Source: Alphaproteobacteria bacterium
GTDB taxonomy: Bacteria > Pseudomonadota > Alphaproteobacteria > SHVW01
Length of the DNA stretch: 51,803 nucleotides
Assembly (NCBI GenBank): GCA_016869645.1
Contig: VGDO01000016.1
Location: forward strand, 1-51,803
Reading direction: 5' to 3'
The notes beneath the pieces were generated by a model, which saw only the letters and a program-made list of their open reading frames with translations, searched no databases and was not told the DNA's origin. Both the position numbers and the translations under genes were made by a program. Each line of letters opens with the position of its first letter. The stretch's first letter is position 1. Shown here piece by piece: positions 1-8,382 of this stretch.

Positions 1-167
1 GCCTAGTCGGTAGGACTTGCTCACCACGATCGCCGCACCAAGATCGCCGTGTGGGCCAGTTTCAGGTCTTCCAGAATTGGAAAATTGGCGCGTACTCAGG
101 AGTCGGCGGCGCGAGGAGAGTGTCCGAAATTGGAAGTCTCAGCGGAGAGAACTCTGCTCTCGGTGCG
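1..167. other. left edge, no gene recognised
   Basis: These bases lie downstream of the leftward gamma-glutamyltransferase gene and run to the window edge. I find no frame with recognisable protein similarity. A weak 5-bp inverted repeat (GAGAG/CTCTC near 146-162) follows the stop codon of the transferase gene but has no T-run, so I do not call it a terminator. Confidence 0.4.
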
Positions 168-1790
168 TCAATACGCCAGCGCCCAGCCGTCGCGACGCGG
201 ATCGGAACCCGCCATACGCACGCCATTGTCGAGGATGCGGATGGCCTCGACGCTGCACGGGCCGTCGAGCGGTCCGACGGTGACGATGCGATGGCCCCGC
301 TTGCGCAACTCTGCCGCGGTCTCCGCCGGGAAGCGATCCTCCAGCGTCACGGAATCCTCGCCGGTATGCGGATAGTTGGCGGCCTGGCCCGGTTGCATGC
401 AGGTCCAGCGCGGCATCTCGAGCGCCTGCTGCGGGTCGTAGCCGTGCTCGATCATGGCGACCAGAACCTGGAGATTGATCTGCACCTGGTGGTCCGCGCC
501 GGGCGTGCCGAACACGCACCACGGGCGGCCGTTTCTAAGCACGACAGGCGCGTTCATGGTGTGGCGCACGCGCTTGCCGGGCTTGAGCTGGTTGGCGTGG
601 CCATCCTCCAGGTGCCAATAGGCCATGCGGTTGTTCAGCAGAATGCCGGTATCGCCGGCGGTGACGCCTGAGCCAAAAGCTGAATTGATGCTCTGGATCG
701 CCGAGACCGCGTTGCCGTCGCTGTCGACAACGCAGTAGTAGGTCGTGTCGCCACCGGTCATCGCGAGTTCTGGTTCCGGGACCGCGGCACGATCGAGGCG
801 AATGGCGGCCGCGCATTCGTCGGCATAAGCGTCCGACAATAGACGATCGAGCGGCACTTGGCCGTGGCGCGGGTCGGTGCCGAAACGCTCGCGGTCCAGG
901 AAGGCGCGCTTGCGCGCTTCGATCAGGATGTGGAGCAGCTCGGGCGAGCCGGGCGGCATGCGGGAAAGCTCGAAGCGCTCGGCGATCTTGAGCTCCTGCA
1001 GCAATACGAATCCGGTCGAGTTCGGCGGTGTCTGGCGCACCTCGTAGCCGCGGTAGGAGATGGTGATCGGCGCAGCCTCCTCGGCCCGGCAGCCGGCGAG
1101 GTCGCGCTCGGTGAGCAGCACGCCGCGGTCGCGGCAGGCCGCCGCGAGCCGTTTGGCCAGCTTGCCGCGATAGAGCGTGTCGGCATCCGCCGCGATCTCC
1201 TCGAGGGTGCGCGCCAGGTCCGGTTGCACGACGAGGCTGCCAGCTGCCGGCGCGCTGCCAGTCGCGGGATCGAGGAAGATCCGCCGGCTGTCGGGATCGG
1301 CCGCGAGTGCCGCCCGGTTCTCGCCGGCGAAATGCGCATAGCCGTGAGTGACGGCAAAGCCGTTCCGTGCGTGGTCGATGGCGGCGGCGAACAGCTCGGA
1401 CCAGGGCTTCTTGCCGTGGGCGCGATGCATGAGAGCCAGACCGGCGACCGTTCCCGGGATCGACGTGCTGAGCGGCCCGGTGACGGGAATGCCGCCCTCG
1501 CCGCGGTAGCGCGCGACCGTGGCGCCTTCCGGTGCGGCGCCGGTACCGTTGTAGCAGATACCCTTCCCCGACGGCGCGAGCGTCAGATGGTAGAACCCGT
1601 CGCCGCCGATGCCGGACATCATCGGCTCGACGACGCCGAGCACGAAGGAGATCGCGACGGTGGCATCGACTGCGTTGCCCCCGGCCCGCAGGATGTCGAG
1701 GCCGGCCTGGGTTGCAAGGGGATGATTGGTGGCGACGGCGCCACGGCGACCCATGATGAGTGGCCGGTGGCTGCGAGGATGGGCGTGCAA
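168..1790 (-). CDS. ggt: gamma-glutamyltransferase-family Ntn hydrolase
   Basis: About 540 residues, a normal length for the GGT family of self-cleaving N-terminal nucleophile hydrolases, which cut or transfer gamma-glutamyl or related acyl groups. The N-terminal family block (GAVATNHPLATQAG then DILRAGGNAVDA, residues 17-43) and GGDGF (62-66) are clear. The autoprocessing site is the TT pair at about 349-350, followed by VVDSDGNAV, so Thr349 would become the nucleophile of the small subunit. The usual DGRExAP block that supplies the Arg holding the glutamate carboxylate reads NGTGAAP (81-87) here, so the true substrate may not be a gamma-glutamyl compound. No convincing signal peptide is seen, so it may act in the cytoplasm. 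The start chosen is TTG at 1790 with a G-rich stretch just upstream; ATG at 1754 is the alternative. It follows the 1888-5103 gene by 97 bases on the same strand. Confidence 0.88.
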   Translation of the reverse strand: MHAHPRSHRPLIMGRRGAVATNHPLATQAGLDILRAGGNAVDATVAISFVLGVVEPMMSGIGGDGFYHLTLAPSGKGICYNGTGAAPEGATVARYRGEGGIPVTGPLSTSIPGTVAGLALMHRAHGKKPWSELFAAAIDHARNGFAVTHGYAHFAGENRAALAADPDSRRIFLDPATGSAPAAGSLVVQPDLARTLEEIAADADTLYRGKLAKRLAAACRDRGVLLTERDLAGCRAEEAAPITISYRGYEVRQTPPNSTGFVLLQELKIAERFELSRMPPGSPELLHILIEARKRAFLDRERFGTDPRHGQVPLDRLLSDAYADECAAAIRLDRAAVPEPELAMTGGDTTYYCVVDSDGNAVSAIQSINSAFGSGVTAGDTGILLNNRMAYWHLEDGHANQLKPGKRVRHTMNAPVVLRNGRPWCVFGTPGADHQVQINLQVLVAMIEHGYDPQQALEMPRWTCMQPGQAANYPHTGEDSVTLEDRFPAETAAELRKRGHRIVTVGPLDGPCSVEAIRILDNGVRMAGSDPRRDGWALAY

Positions 1791-1887
1791 GGTGGCCCCG
1801 CTGGTTCGGGTTGCGACCAGCCAATCCTATCGCGCGGTTCTGGGTTCGTCTTGCTCCAGAGTGAGGGGAGCCGCGACCTCGCGCCGA

Positions 1888-4800
1888 TCAGCGGCCCCGT
1901 CCTCCGCCATGGCCGCCGCCATGCCCGCCGCCATGGCCGCCGCCGTGCCCGCCGCCGTGCCCGCCACCATTGCCGCCGCCGCTTGCTCCGGAGCTTCCGC
2001 TGTTGCCGCCACCGGATCCGCTGCCTCCGGTTCCGCTGCCGCCCGAGCCGGCCCCGGTGCCGCTGGCACCAGTCCCGCTGCCTCCGGCGCCGGTTCCGCC
2101 GCTGCTGGCTCCTGCGCCGGAACCCGTCGCCCCGGCACCGGTAGCGCCGGCGGCTGTGCCACCTGCCCCCGTGCCGCCAGCACTTGCGCCCGTGCCTCCC
2201 GCGCTGCTGGCTCCGCCGCCGGTCGCTCCGGCGTCGCTTGCCGAGCCGGCACCTGCCGCACTGCTACCAGCGCTGCCTCCGGCACTGCTTCCCGCTGTAC
2301 CGCTGCCGGCATCAGCCGTGTCACGACCCAAGCCGTCAATGCCGGCGCTCCCGCCAAATCCGATGAAACCGCTGCGCAAGGCGCCAAGACTCGCAATAGC
2401 CGGCGCACTTGGTCCCGACGTAGAGTTCGAAGACGAGAAGAACGAGAAGAGATTGGCGAAGCGATGCGACGGCTGAGGTGGCGGCGGCGCCGCTTGAACC
2501 GTCGCGCGGAACGGCATCGGCGCCCGCCGTACCACGGGAGCCGGAACGACGATCGTGCCGAGGCTCTTGGTCGTCGGCGCCGCATACGGATCCTCCGCCT
2601 CCGACGGCGCTGGCGGAGGGGATTCTTGCAGGGCCAGCGGCTGGAGCGGCCTGGCCGCGACGATCTCGTTGCTTTCCAGTCGACGCAGCAGCGCAACGTC
2701 GATCACGCCGGTCGGCTCGAGTCCGGCCTGAGCCTGATACTGCTGGACGGCCGCGCGCGTTCGCGCGCCGCGCATTCCGTCGACTGGGCCGGGGTCGAAA
2801 CCCCGGCGCTGCAACGCGCGCTGCACATGGCTTACGAGATTGTCGGGACTGGACGCGACAGGCACGCGCGCAGCCAGCCTGACTGGCTGCGGGACCGCTA
2901 TCTCACTCTGGGCTGCGACACGGTTGCTCGATGGAGTCTCCACGACCGGCTCGGCTGGCGCCGATACCGGCTCGGGTTCGGGTTTCGGCAAGGCGTCGGC
3001 TTCCGCCGTTTGCGGCGCCGGGACTGACGGCGCGGCAATTGCCGGCGGCTCCGTCGGATGTACCTCGATCAGGGCAAGACTTCGGCGCGGCAAGGCCGCG
3101 GTTGGCGCCTCCGCTGCAGGGGTCGCTTCGTGCATCGGTTCAGCCAGCGCGAGTGCGGCCGCTGCCGATTGCGACGACGTGCCGTCGGCGGTTGCAGTGT
3201 CCGTGGACGTTGGCACGGCCGCCGCGGCGCCAGCCGGTGGCGGCAGGGCTGCTGGTAAGGGTGGCTCGGACGGGTGCAATGCCGCGCCGTCGCTGAGGGC
3301 CAGCGTCGCCTGCGTCGGCCCGGGCGTGGACACGATGGTCCAGGTGCCAGACGCCGGCGACGAAGCTGCAGCCGGCGGCGCGAACTCTGCTGACACGCTG
3401 CTGGCTTCTGAGCCGGAAGTTGCGGGAGCCACCGCGGATTCCGCTGTGGCGATCAATTGGGCAAGTGCCGAGGCATGCTGGTCGGGCCGCGTGCTGGGCA
3501 CCACGGAAAGAATGGCCGCGGTCACACCTGTCGACGCTGCGACGAGCGCCGCCGCTATGGCGGTGCGCGACACCGGCACGCGTGATGGATGGCGCATCCA
3601 GGGCGGTGTCGTCTTGATCGAACTGGGCCCGGCCTGGCCCAGGCCAGCCGCCGCCTTGAAGCGCCCGGCCGCGTCGCCAGCGCTCCTCTCCCTTGCACTC
3701 GCATGAGCGGGTGCTCTGGCCTCGATCCGCTCGGATGCGTGTGGAATGAGCAGCGCGCCTGCGCTGCGCATCTTCTGTGCCGGAACGCTTCCAGTCGGCC
3801 GCGATGTGCGATCTCTTGCGGTCGGGATGGGTGCGGCGGTGATGTCTGCACCCGGCACGGCCGTCGACCGCCCATTGATTGACTTGGAGGGCGACGCGGC
3901 CGTGTCGATCGTCGCCAGGCCGGCCGCCAGCGCCCTGGCAATGTTGCGGATGGTGGCGGCGCGCTTGCTCGCACGAACGGCCTGCCTGCTCGACGTCTGA
4001 TCGGGTGCGATCCCTTTGTCGAGGGTCGGTCCGAGTTTCGATACGGCGTTGCCGGTGCCCGTTGTGCGGTCGGACCCTGTTGGGCGATCGGGCGCACCCG
4101 CTTCCTTGGCGGCCTGCAGAACCGGTACCGGCTTGGGTGCTTCCGACTCGGGGACTTCCACCTTGGGCGTTTCCACCTTGAGCGTGGTCGAGATAGGTGC
4201 ATACGCCGGAGACGGTGCGCTGACCGTACGCGTCGGCATAGCGGCGGCGTCCGCTGCGCGTTCGGGCGGACCGGCCTCCTTGGCCGCGTGCTGGGCCGGT
4301 ACCGGCTTGGGCGCTTCCACCTCGGGCGTGGTGGCGCCCGTGGCATCCCCGGGCGACGGGATGTTCATCGTGCGCTTCGGAGCCTCGGCGGGTCCTGCTG
4401 CGCGCTCGGTCGTGGGCGCATCATTGGTCGCCGGCTGGGTGGGTGCCGGCTCGGATGTTTCCACCTTGGCCGGGGCCGAATTCGGAGCGCCCGCCTGAGC
4501 CGAAACATGCATCGGGGGCACCGAAACGTCGCCAGCGGGCTTTGTTGGTGCTGCTTGGTCGGTCGCGGCCTTGGATGCTTGCGCTCGCGCTGCGGTCATC
4601 CTGTCGGTCGTGCTCTTGTCGACCGCGCGCTGTGCCGCCGGCTTGGCGGGAGCGGACGCCTTGGAAGCAGACCGGGCCGTCGCCTTGGCCACCGGCACCT
4701 TGAATGACATGGGGTGCGCTCGGTACTCCGCCCATTGGGCGGCCCATGGCAGCGCGTCGCCCTGCTGGGATTTTGCCGCAGGTTTGTCACCCGAACGGGG

Positions 4801-5103
4801 CGCGGCGCCCGGCGTCGGCGGCTTGTCCGCAATCGGCGGAACGCTGCCACTCTGGCTCTCGGTGGATTCGAACCGCGGCCATGCGGTCGATCTCGCGGCG
4901 CTTGGGCGGTCGCCCGTCGCCGCGCCGGCCGCACCCTGCGGTTTGCCGTCAGGGCTGCGGTTCGTCGCTTTGACAGCCGCAGCCTTCTGGCCGCCGGTGA
5001 TCGATGCGAAACCTCGGTCCCATTCGCCGGCGACAGGCTTGTGCGTCGACTGGGTCGTCTTGCCGGAAACGGCCCCGTCATCGCGCTTCGTGCTGCTGCT
5101 CAT
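1888..5103 (-). CDS. large membrane protein with peptidoglycan-binding domain and Gly/His-rich tail
   Basis: About 1071 residues. The first 500 are Ala/Pro/Thr-rich and low in complexity, probably disordered. One membrane helix follows at about 511-534 (AIAAALVAASTGVTAAILSVV), then another Pro/Ala-rich spacer. A peptidoglycan_binding_1-type domain lies at about 753-811 (HVQRALQRRGFDPGPVDG, then RTRAAVQQYQ). From about residue 918 the chain is Gly/Ser/Ala/Thr-rich and ends in tandem HGGG units. The layout predicts a bitopic inner-membrane protein reaching the cell wall. Function is not recognised; a scaffold or envelope-anchoring role is inference. The ATG at 5103 was chosen because GGGAGAG lies 8 bases upstream. 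The frame stays open to 5286, but those extra 61 codons lack a comparable ribosome-binding site and overlap inverted repeats. The 3-prime end is built of 12-bp repeats, so exact length may vary between strains or assemblies. Confidence 0.72.
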   Translation of the reverse strand: MSSSTKRDDGAVSGKTTQSTHKPVAGEWDRGFASITGGQKAAAVKATNRSPDGKPQGAAGAATGDRPSAARSTAWPRFESTESQSGSVPPIADKPPTPGAAPRSGDKPAAKSQQGDALPWAAQWAEYRAHPMSFKVPVAKATARSASKASAPAKPAAQRAVDKSTTDRMTAARAQASKAATDQAAPTKPAGDVSVPPMHVSAQAGAPNSAPAKVETSEPAPTQPATNDAPTTERAAGPAEAPKRTMNIPSPGDATGATTPEVEAPKPVPAQHAAKEAGPPERAADAAAMPTRTVSAPSPAYAPISTTLKVETPKVEVPESEAPKPVPVLQAAKEAGAPDRPTGSDRTTGTGNAVSKLGPTLDKGIAPDQTSSRQAVRASKRAATIRNIARALAAGLATIDTAASPSKSINGRSTAVPGADITAAPIPTARDRTSRPTGSVPAQKMRSAGALLIPHASERIEARAPAHASARERSAGDAAGRFKAAAGLGQAGPSSIKTTPPWMRHPSRVPVSRTAIAAALVAASTGVTAAILSVVPSTRPDQHASALAQLIATAESAVAPATSGSEASSVSAEFAPPAAASSPASGTWTIVSTPGPTQATLALSDGAALHPSEPPLPAALPPPAGAAAAVPTSTDTATADGTSSQSAAAALALAEPMHEATPAAEAPTAALPRRSLALIEVHPTEPPAIAAPSVPAPQTAEADALPKPEPEPVSAPAEPVVETPSSNRVAAQSEIAVPQPVRLAARVPVASSPDNLVSHVQRALQRRGFDPGPVDGMRGARTRAAVQQYQAQAGLEPTGVIDVALLRRLESNEIVAARPLQPLALQESPPPAPSEAEDPYAAPTTKSLGTIVVPAPVVRRAPMPFRATVQAAPPPPQPSHRFANLFSFFSSSNSTSGPSAPAIASLGALRSGFIGFGGSAGIDGLGRDTADAGSGTAGSSAGGSAGSSAAGAGSASDAGATGGGASSAGGTGASAGGTGAGGTAAGATGAGATGSGAGASSGGTGAGGSGTGASGTGAGSGGSGTGGSGSGGGNSGSSGASGGGNGGGHGGGHGGGHGGGHGGGHGGGRGR
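1900..1980 (-). repeat. 12-bp tandem repeats encoding GGGH units
   Basis: About six near-identical 12-bp units encode the HGGG tail at the end of the 1888-5103 gene; some units differ in the His codon or carry Asn or Arg. Their sequence GCC-GCC-GCC-AtG/GtG is read on the plus strand. Such a repeat can slip, so copy number is the least reliable part of this gene. Confidence 0.75.
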
Positions 5104-5261
5104 GCTGTACTCTCCCGGTCCGCGATACACCCTCGCCGCTGCCTGATCGACCGGTCGCGACACACCGTTCGACGGAACCTGTTTGCCAATGCGCTTGGCT
5201 CTCTGCGTGAACGCATTTTCACCCGATCGCGCGGTGCAATCGGTGTGATCGGGTTGTGTCA

Positions 5262-5334
5262 TTTCCGGCGCGGCCGCACGCAGCAAGAGCCCAGGCCTGA
5301 CAACGACTTGTCAGGCAGCGCACACGGCCGGAAA
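5262..5334. promoter_or_regulatory. nested inverted repeat upstream of the peptidoglycan-binding protein
   Basis: The inner arm pair is GCCTGACAA (5295-5303) and TTGTCAGGC (5308-5316), a perfect 9-bp repeat with a 4-base spacer. It is enclosed by TTTCCGG (5262-5268) and CCGGAAA (5328-5334). It sits 160-230 bases upstream of the ATG at 5103. It could be an operator or a structured leader; the sequence does not decide between them. Confidence 0.4.
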
Positions 5335-5462
5335 CGGGTCACCGATCGGCCGCGAAAGCGCCAAATTTCCAGACGCTGCGGGGCGCGCGCGCAACAGTCG
5401 GAAAAGGCGTGACCGAGCGCGGCCCGCGGATGGTCCTGCGCCGGTCGACCCGCCCTTTTTTG

Positions 5463-5497
5463 GAATCTGTCGCGAAGCGCAGATTCAGGGCTGAATC
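5463..5497 (-). terminator. overlapping hairpins just after the SDR stop codon
   Basis: GAATCTG (5463-5469) pairs with CAGATTC (5480-5486), with CGC/GCG extending the stem. GATTCAG (5482-5488) can instead pair with CTGAATC (5491-5497). The two share GATTC, so they exclude each other. They start 5 bases past the SDR stop. On the minus strand the distal flank is an A-run rather than a U-run, so this is not a textbook intrinsic terminator; 3-prime-end protection is equally possible. Confidence 0.35.
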
Positions 5498-5501
5498 CTG
5501 A

Positions 5502-6251
5502 TCAGAACTGATACCTGCGCAAGCCGCCATCGACCGGCAGAACAGCGCCGGTAATGTAGCGGGCGAGCGGGGACGCCAAGAACACGGCCAGCACGGCCAG
5601 GTCTTCCGGCTCGCCCCAATATCCGACCGGGATTTCCGTTTCTGCGAAGTGCTTCCGGTAATCCTCCGGATAGTTGCGACGGATTTGCTCGCTCATGATC
5701 CGTCCGGGCGCAATCGAGTTCACCGTAACGCCGTGCTTGCCGATCTCGCGCGAAAGCCCCTTGGCCCAGGCATGCACCGCTGCCTTGGCGGAGAAGGCGG
5801 CGTTGATGCGCTCCGGCTCCGACTTGCCGGTTATGTTGATAATCCGTCCCCATTTCTGTGCGATCATGGTCGGCAGCATCGCCTGCGTTATCTGGCGCTG
5901 CCGCGTGAAGTTCAGCGTCATCGCCTCGTCCCATTTGTCGTCCGCCGCATCAACTGGCAAGACCCGGCTTCCGCCGGCGCAATTGACGAGGATGTCGATG
6001 CCGCCGAACTCGGACACGCGCCGATGCAACGTGGCGGCCGCGTCCGCTGCCATGATGTCGAGGCCGATCGAAAGCGGCTGTTGGCCGCCGGCGGCGGTAA
6101 TTTCGGTCGCCAGACTTCCAAGCAGTTCGGTCCGGCGTCCGACCGCTGCGACCAGGACGCCTTCGGCCGCGAGGCCCTTGGCGATCGCGCGGCCGATTCC
6201 CATGGTCGCGCCGGTGACCAGCGCGCGTTTGTTCTTCAGCTGAAGATCCAT
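5502..6251 (-). CDS. SDR-family protein with degenerate active site
   Basis: 249 residues, normal for a classical short-chain dehydrogenase/reductase. The Rossmann nucleotide motif TGATMGIG is at 13-20, NCAGG at 90-94, Asn114 follows the family pattern, and the C-terminal GAVLPVDGGL is intact. The catalytic region is unusual. The YxxxK motif reads AFSAK, so the Tyr position is Ala152 while Lys156 is kept, and the Ser position is Gly142 within NITGKS. It may use another proton donor or may not be a standard alcohol/ketone reductase. It is the last gene of a leftward run with the tripartite transporter (82 bases from TctA-TctB), so its substrate is probably the imported acid or a product of it. 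The ATG at 6251 has a weak GGAA-type site upstream. Confidence 0.85.
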   Translation of the reverse strand: MDLQLKNKRALVTGATMGIGRAIAKGLAAEGVLVAAVGRRTELLGSLATEITAAGGQQPLSIGLDIMAADAAATLHRRVSEFGGIDILVNCAGGSRVLPVDAADDKWDEAMTLNFTRQRQITQAMLPTMIAQKWGRIINITGKSEPERINAAFSAKAAVHAWAKGLSREIGKHGVTVNSIAPGRIMSEQIRRNYPEDYRKHFAETEIPVGYWGEPEDLAVLAVFLASPLARYITGAVLPVDGGLRRYQF

Positions 6252-6333
6252 CTCGGCATTCCAATTCTTGCTGGATCGAACACAGGGGAACCAATGCCGG
6301 TCGACCGAAGCTCAACCAGGCGAGATCGACGTC

Positions 6334-8292
6334 TCACCGGAACGGCCATGGCATATCGACGGTGGCCTGCAGCAGTCCGCCGGGAAAATCGAGCGTGAAC
6401 ACGTGGGACATGGCAATCAGGAACAACAACGCCGAGCCCGTGAGGATCGTGTTTCGGCCGATCGAAGCGCGCGCCTTGACGTGAAGGAAGACGACAAAGA
6501 ACGCCGCGAGGCCGATCAGGAAACCGAACAGCGCGCTTGCCGCCAGGAAACCCGCCATCCAAAGGAGATAGTGCTCACTTGATTTTCGGCCGGCGACGGG
6601 CTCGGTCTCAGTGTCGAAGACCGCGCGCGACTGTTTTCTGCGCAGAAGAACGGCGAGCAGGCCGATGACGCCGAGCAAGACCGCGACTGACACGGTGAGC
6701 GGAAAGATCCGCGCCAGGTAAGACTGCGTGACCGAATCCCAGACTGCATAGGCGCTCGCCACGAGGACCGCCGAGGCGAAGGCGAGCTGCGGACGTCGGT
6801 CGCGCACGGCCCCCGAGCTGCCGCCTTCGTCGATGTCGCTCTTGCCGTAGCGAAGGCCGACCCAGACCGAGAGCGCGGTGATGGTGGCCAGGATCAGGAC
6901 GCCGGGGCGCAGAATCCACGTCCAACCATGGAATTGCACAGCCTGGTACAGATAGGTTTCGGCTCCGCGCGCCAGCACGAAGCCGATCAGCAGCGGCGGT
7001 CGCGGCCAGCCGAAGCGACGCATGTAGATCCCGACGACGCCGATGGCCAGCAGCGTCAGAATGTCGCCCCAGTGGCTCGTCGCCTGATAGGCGGCGAAGA
7101 AGATCACCATCAGCATGAAGGGCGCGACGTAGGCGTAGGGGATCGTCGTCAGGCGCGCCACCGCTGGCGACAGCGCGAAGCAAAGCCCGGCGCCGACGAC
7201 ATTGGCGAGCGCCAGCGTCCAGATGATGGTGTAGACGAGGTTGAGCTTCGTCTCGACCATCGTGATGCCTGGTTGAATGCCCAGCAGGATGAGACCGCCC
7301 AGGAAGATCGCGGTCGAGCCCGAGCCCGGGATGCCGAACAGGATGGTGGGGATGAGCGCGCCACCGGCGACCGAGTTGTTGGCCGACTCCGGCGCCAGCA
7401 CGCCGCGCACGTCACCCTTGCCGAACTGCGACTTGTCCTTTGCCAGCTGCACGACGTGGCCGTAGGCGAGCCAGTCGGCAACCGAGCCGCCGAGCCCGGG
7501 CATGGCGCCGATCACGCAACCGATGCCCGAACAGCGCAGCACAATCCCCCGGTTTTCGATCGTGTCCCGGATGCCTCTCAGCCACCCGCGCCCGAGCTCG
7601 ACTGTCTCGGAGATAGCCGTGTTGCGCCGCAGCAGATCGACGATCTCGGGGATCGCAAAGATGCCGAGCGCCATGACCGCGAGCGGAATGGCGTCGACCA
7701 GGTAGTCGATGCCCATCACCATACGCCACTCGCCAGTCGCGGGTGCCGCCCCGACCGATCCCAGCAGCAGGCCAAGACCGCACGCAAGCAGGCCCTTGAG
7801 CATGCTCGATCCCGCCAGGACGCCGACCATGCTCAGTCCGAGGACGGTGAGCATGAAAAGCTCGGCCGAGGAGAACAGCAGGATGATGGGCCGTGCAACG
7901 ACGACGAAGACCGTCAGAACCGCAGCGCCGATCACGCCGCCGATCATGGAGCTGAAGAATGCCGCGGACAGCGCGCGTGCCGCCTCGCCCCGCTTGGCCA
8001 TGGGAAACCCGTCGAGAATCGTGGCCTGCGACGCGGCGCTGCCGGGTATGCCCATCAGGATCGACGTGAAGGTGTCGCCGGTCGGCACGACGGCGAGCAT
8101 GCCGATCAGCATCGCGAGCGCGGACACCGGATCCATGCCGTAGATGAAAGGCAGCAGGAGCGACATGCCGGCAATGCTTCCGAGGCCCGGCAGGACCCCG
8201 ACGAGCATGCCGACGAGGACGCCGATCATCATGTGGAGGAGATGCCACCCGCTCAGCAGCGTGACGAGGGCCGAGCCGATGGGCTCAAGCAT
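6334..8292 (-). CDS. tctA: tripartite tricarboxylate transporter permease, fused TctA-TctB
   Basis: 652 residues, longer than TctA alone (about 500). The first 500 residues form the large polytopic TctA subunit, with the family block GMLVGVLPGLGS near residues 28-39 and a second conserved GAMPGLGGSVADW. The last 150 residues are a four-helix TctB-like small subunit (ASAVLVASAYAVWDSVTQSY, then later hydrophobic segments), so both membrane subunits come from one chain. These secondary carriers use the ion gradient and a periplasmic TctC protein to import carboxylates. The matching TctC gene ends 90 bases upstream. The substrate cannot be read from sequence. Confidence 0.9.
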   Translation of the reverse strand: MLEPIGSALVTLLSGWHLLHMMIGVLVGMLVGVLPGLGSIAGMSLLLPFIYGMDPVSALAMLIGMLAVVPTGDTFTSILMGIPGSAASQATILDGFPMAKRGEAARALSAAFFSSMIGGVIGAAVLTVFVVVARPIILLFSSAELFMLTVLGLSMVGVLAGSSMLKGLLACGLGLLLGSVGAAPATGEWRMVMGIDYLVDAIPLAVMALGIFAIPEIVDLLRRNTAISETVELGRGWLRGIRDTIENRGIVLRCSGIGCVIGAMPGLGGSVADWLAYGHVVQLAKDKSQFGKGDVRGVLAPESANNSVAGGALIPTILFGIPGSGSTAIFLGGLILLGIQPGITMVETKLNLVYTIIWTLALANVVGAGLCFALSPAVARLTTIPYAYVAPFMLMVIFFAAYQATSHWGDILTLLAIGVVGIYMRRFGWPRPPLLIGFVLARGAETYLYQAVQFHGWTWILRPGVLILATITALSVWVGLRYGKSDIDEGGSSGAVRDRRPQLAFASAVLVASAYAVWDSVTQSYLARIFPLTVSVAVLLGVIGLLAVLLRRKQSRAVFDTETEPVAGRKSSEHYLLWMAGFLAASALFGFLIGLAAFFVVFLHVKARASIGRNTILTGSALLFLIAMSHVFTLDFPGGLLQATVDMPWPFR

Positions 8293-8382
8293 CGTGCCCG
8301 GTCTCCATCGCGCAGGCGGCGGCGCCGATCGAGACGACGCCGGCCAGGTGCGGGCGATCCATTCGCAACGGAGAGAAAGCGG

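Larger units (their letters stand above)
5104..5501. other. 398-base gene-free region rich in inverted repeats
   Basis: Lies between the SDR stop codon (5502) and the ATG of the peptidoglycan-binding protein (5103), both leftward. It contains an 8-bp inverted repeat ACCCGATC/GATCGGGT at 5221-5254, nested repeats at 5262-5334 and two overlapping hairpins at 5463-5497. I find no gene in it. It probably carries the 3-prime end of the SDR transcript and the promoter of the next gene; no clear -35/-10 pair was found. Confidence 0.55.

Noticed and set aside
1900..1980. A possible CRISPR or satellite array
   Set aside because: The 12-bp units have no spacers and translate in frame as HGGG repeats.
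5104..5286. Extension of the peptidoglycan-binding protein to an ATG at 5286
   Set aside because: The ATG at 5103 has a good GGGAGAG site, while the extension overlaps inverted repeats and has no ribosome-binding site.
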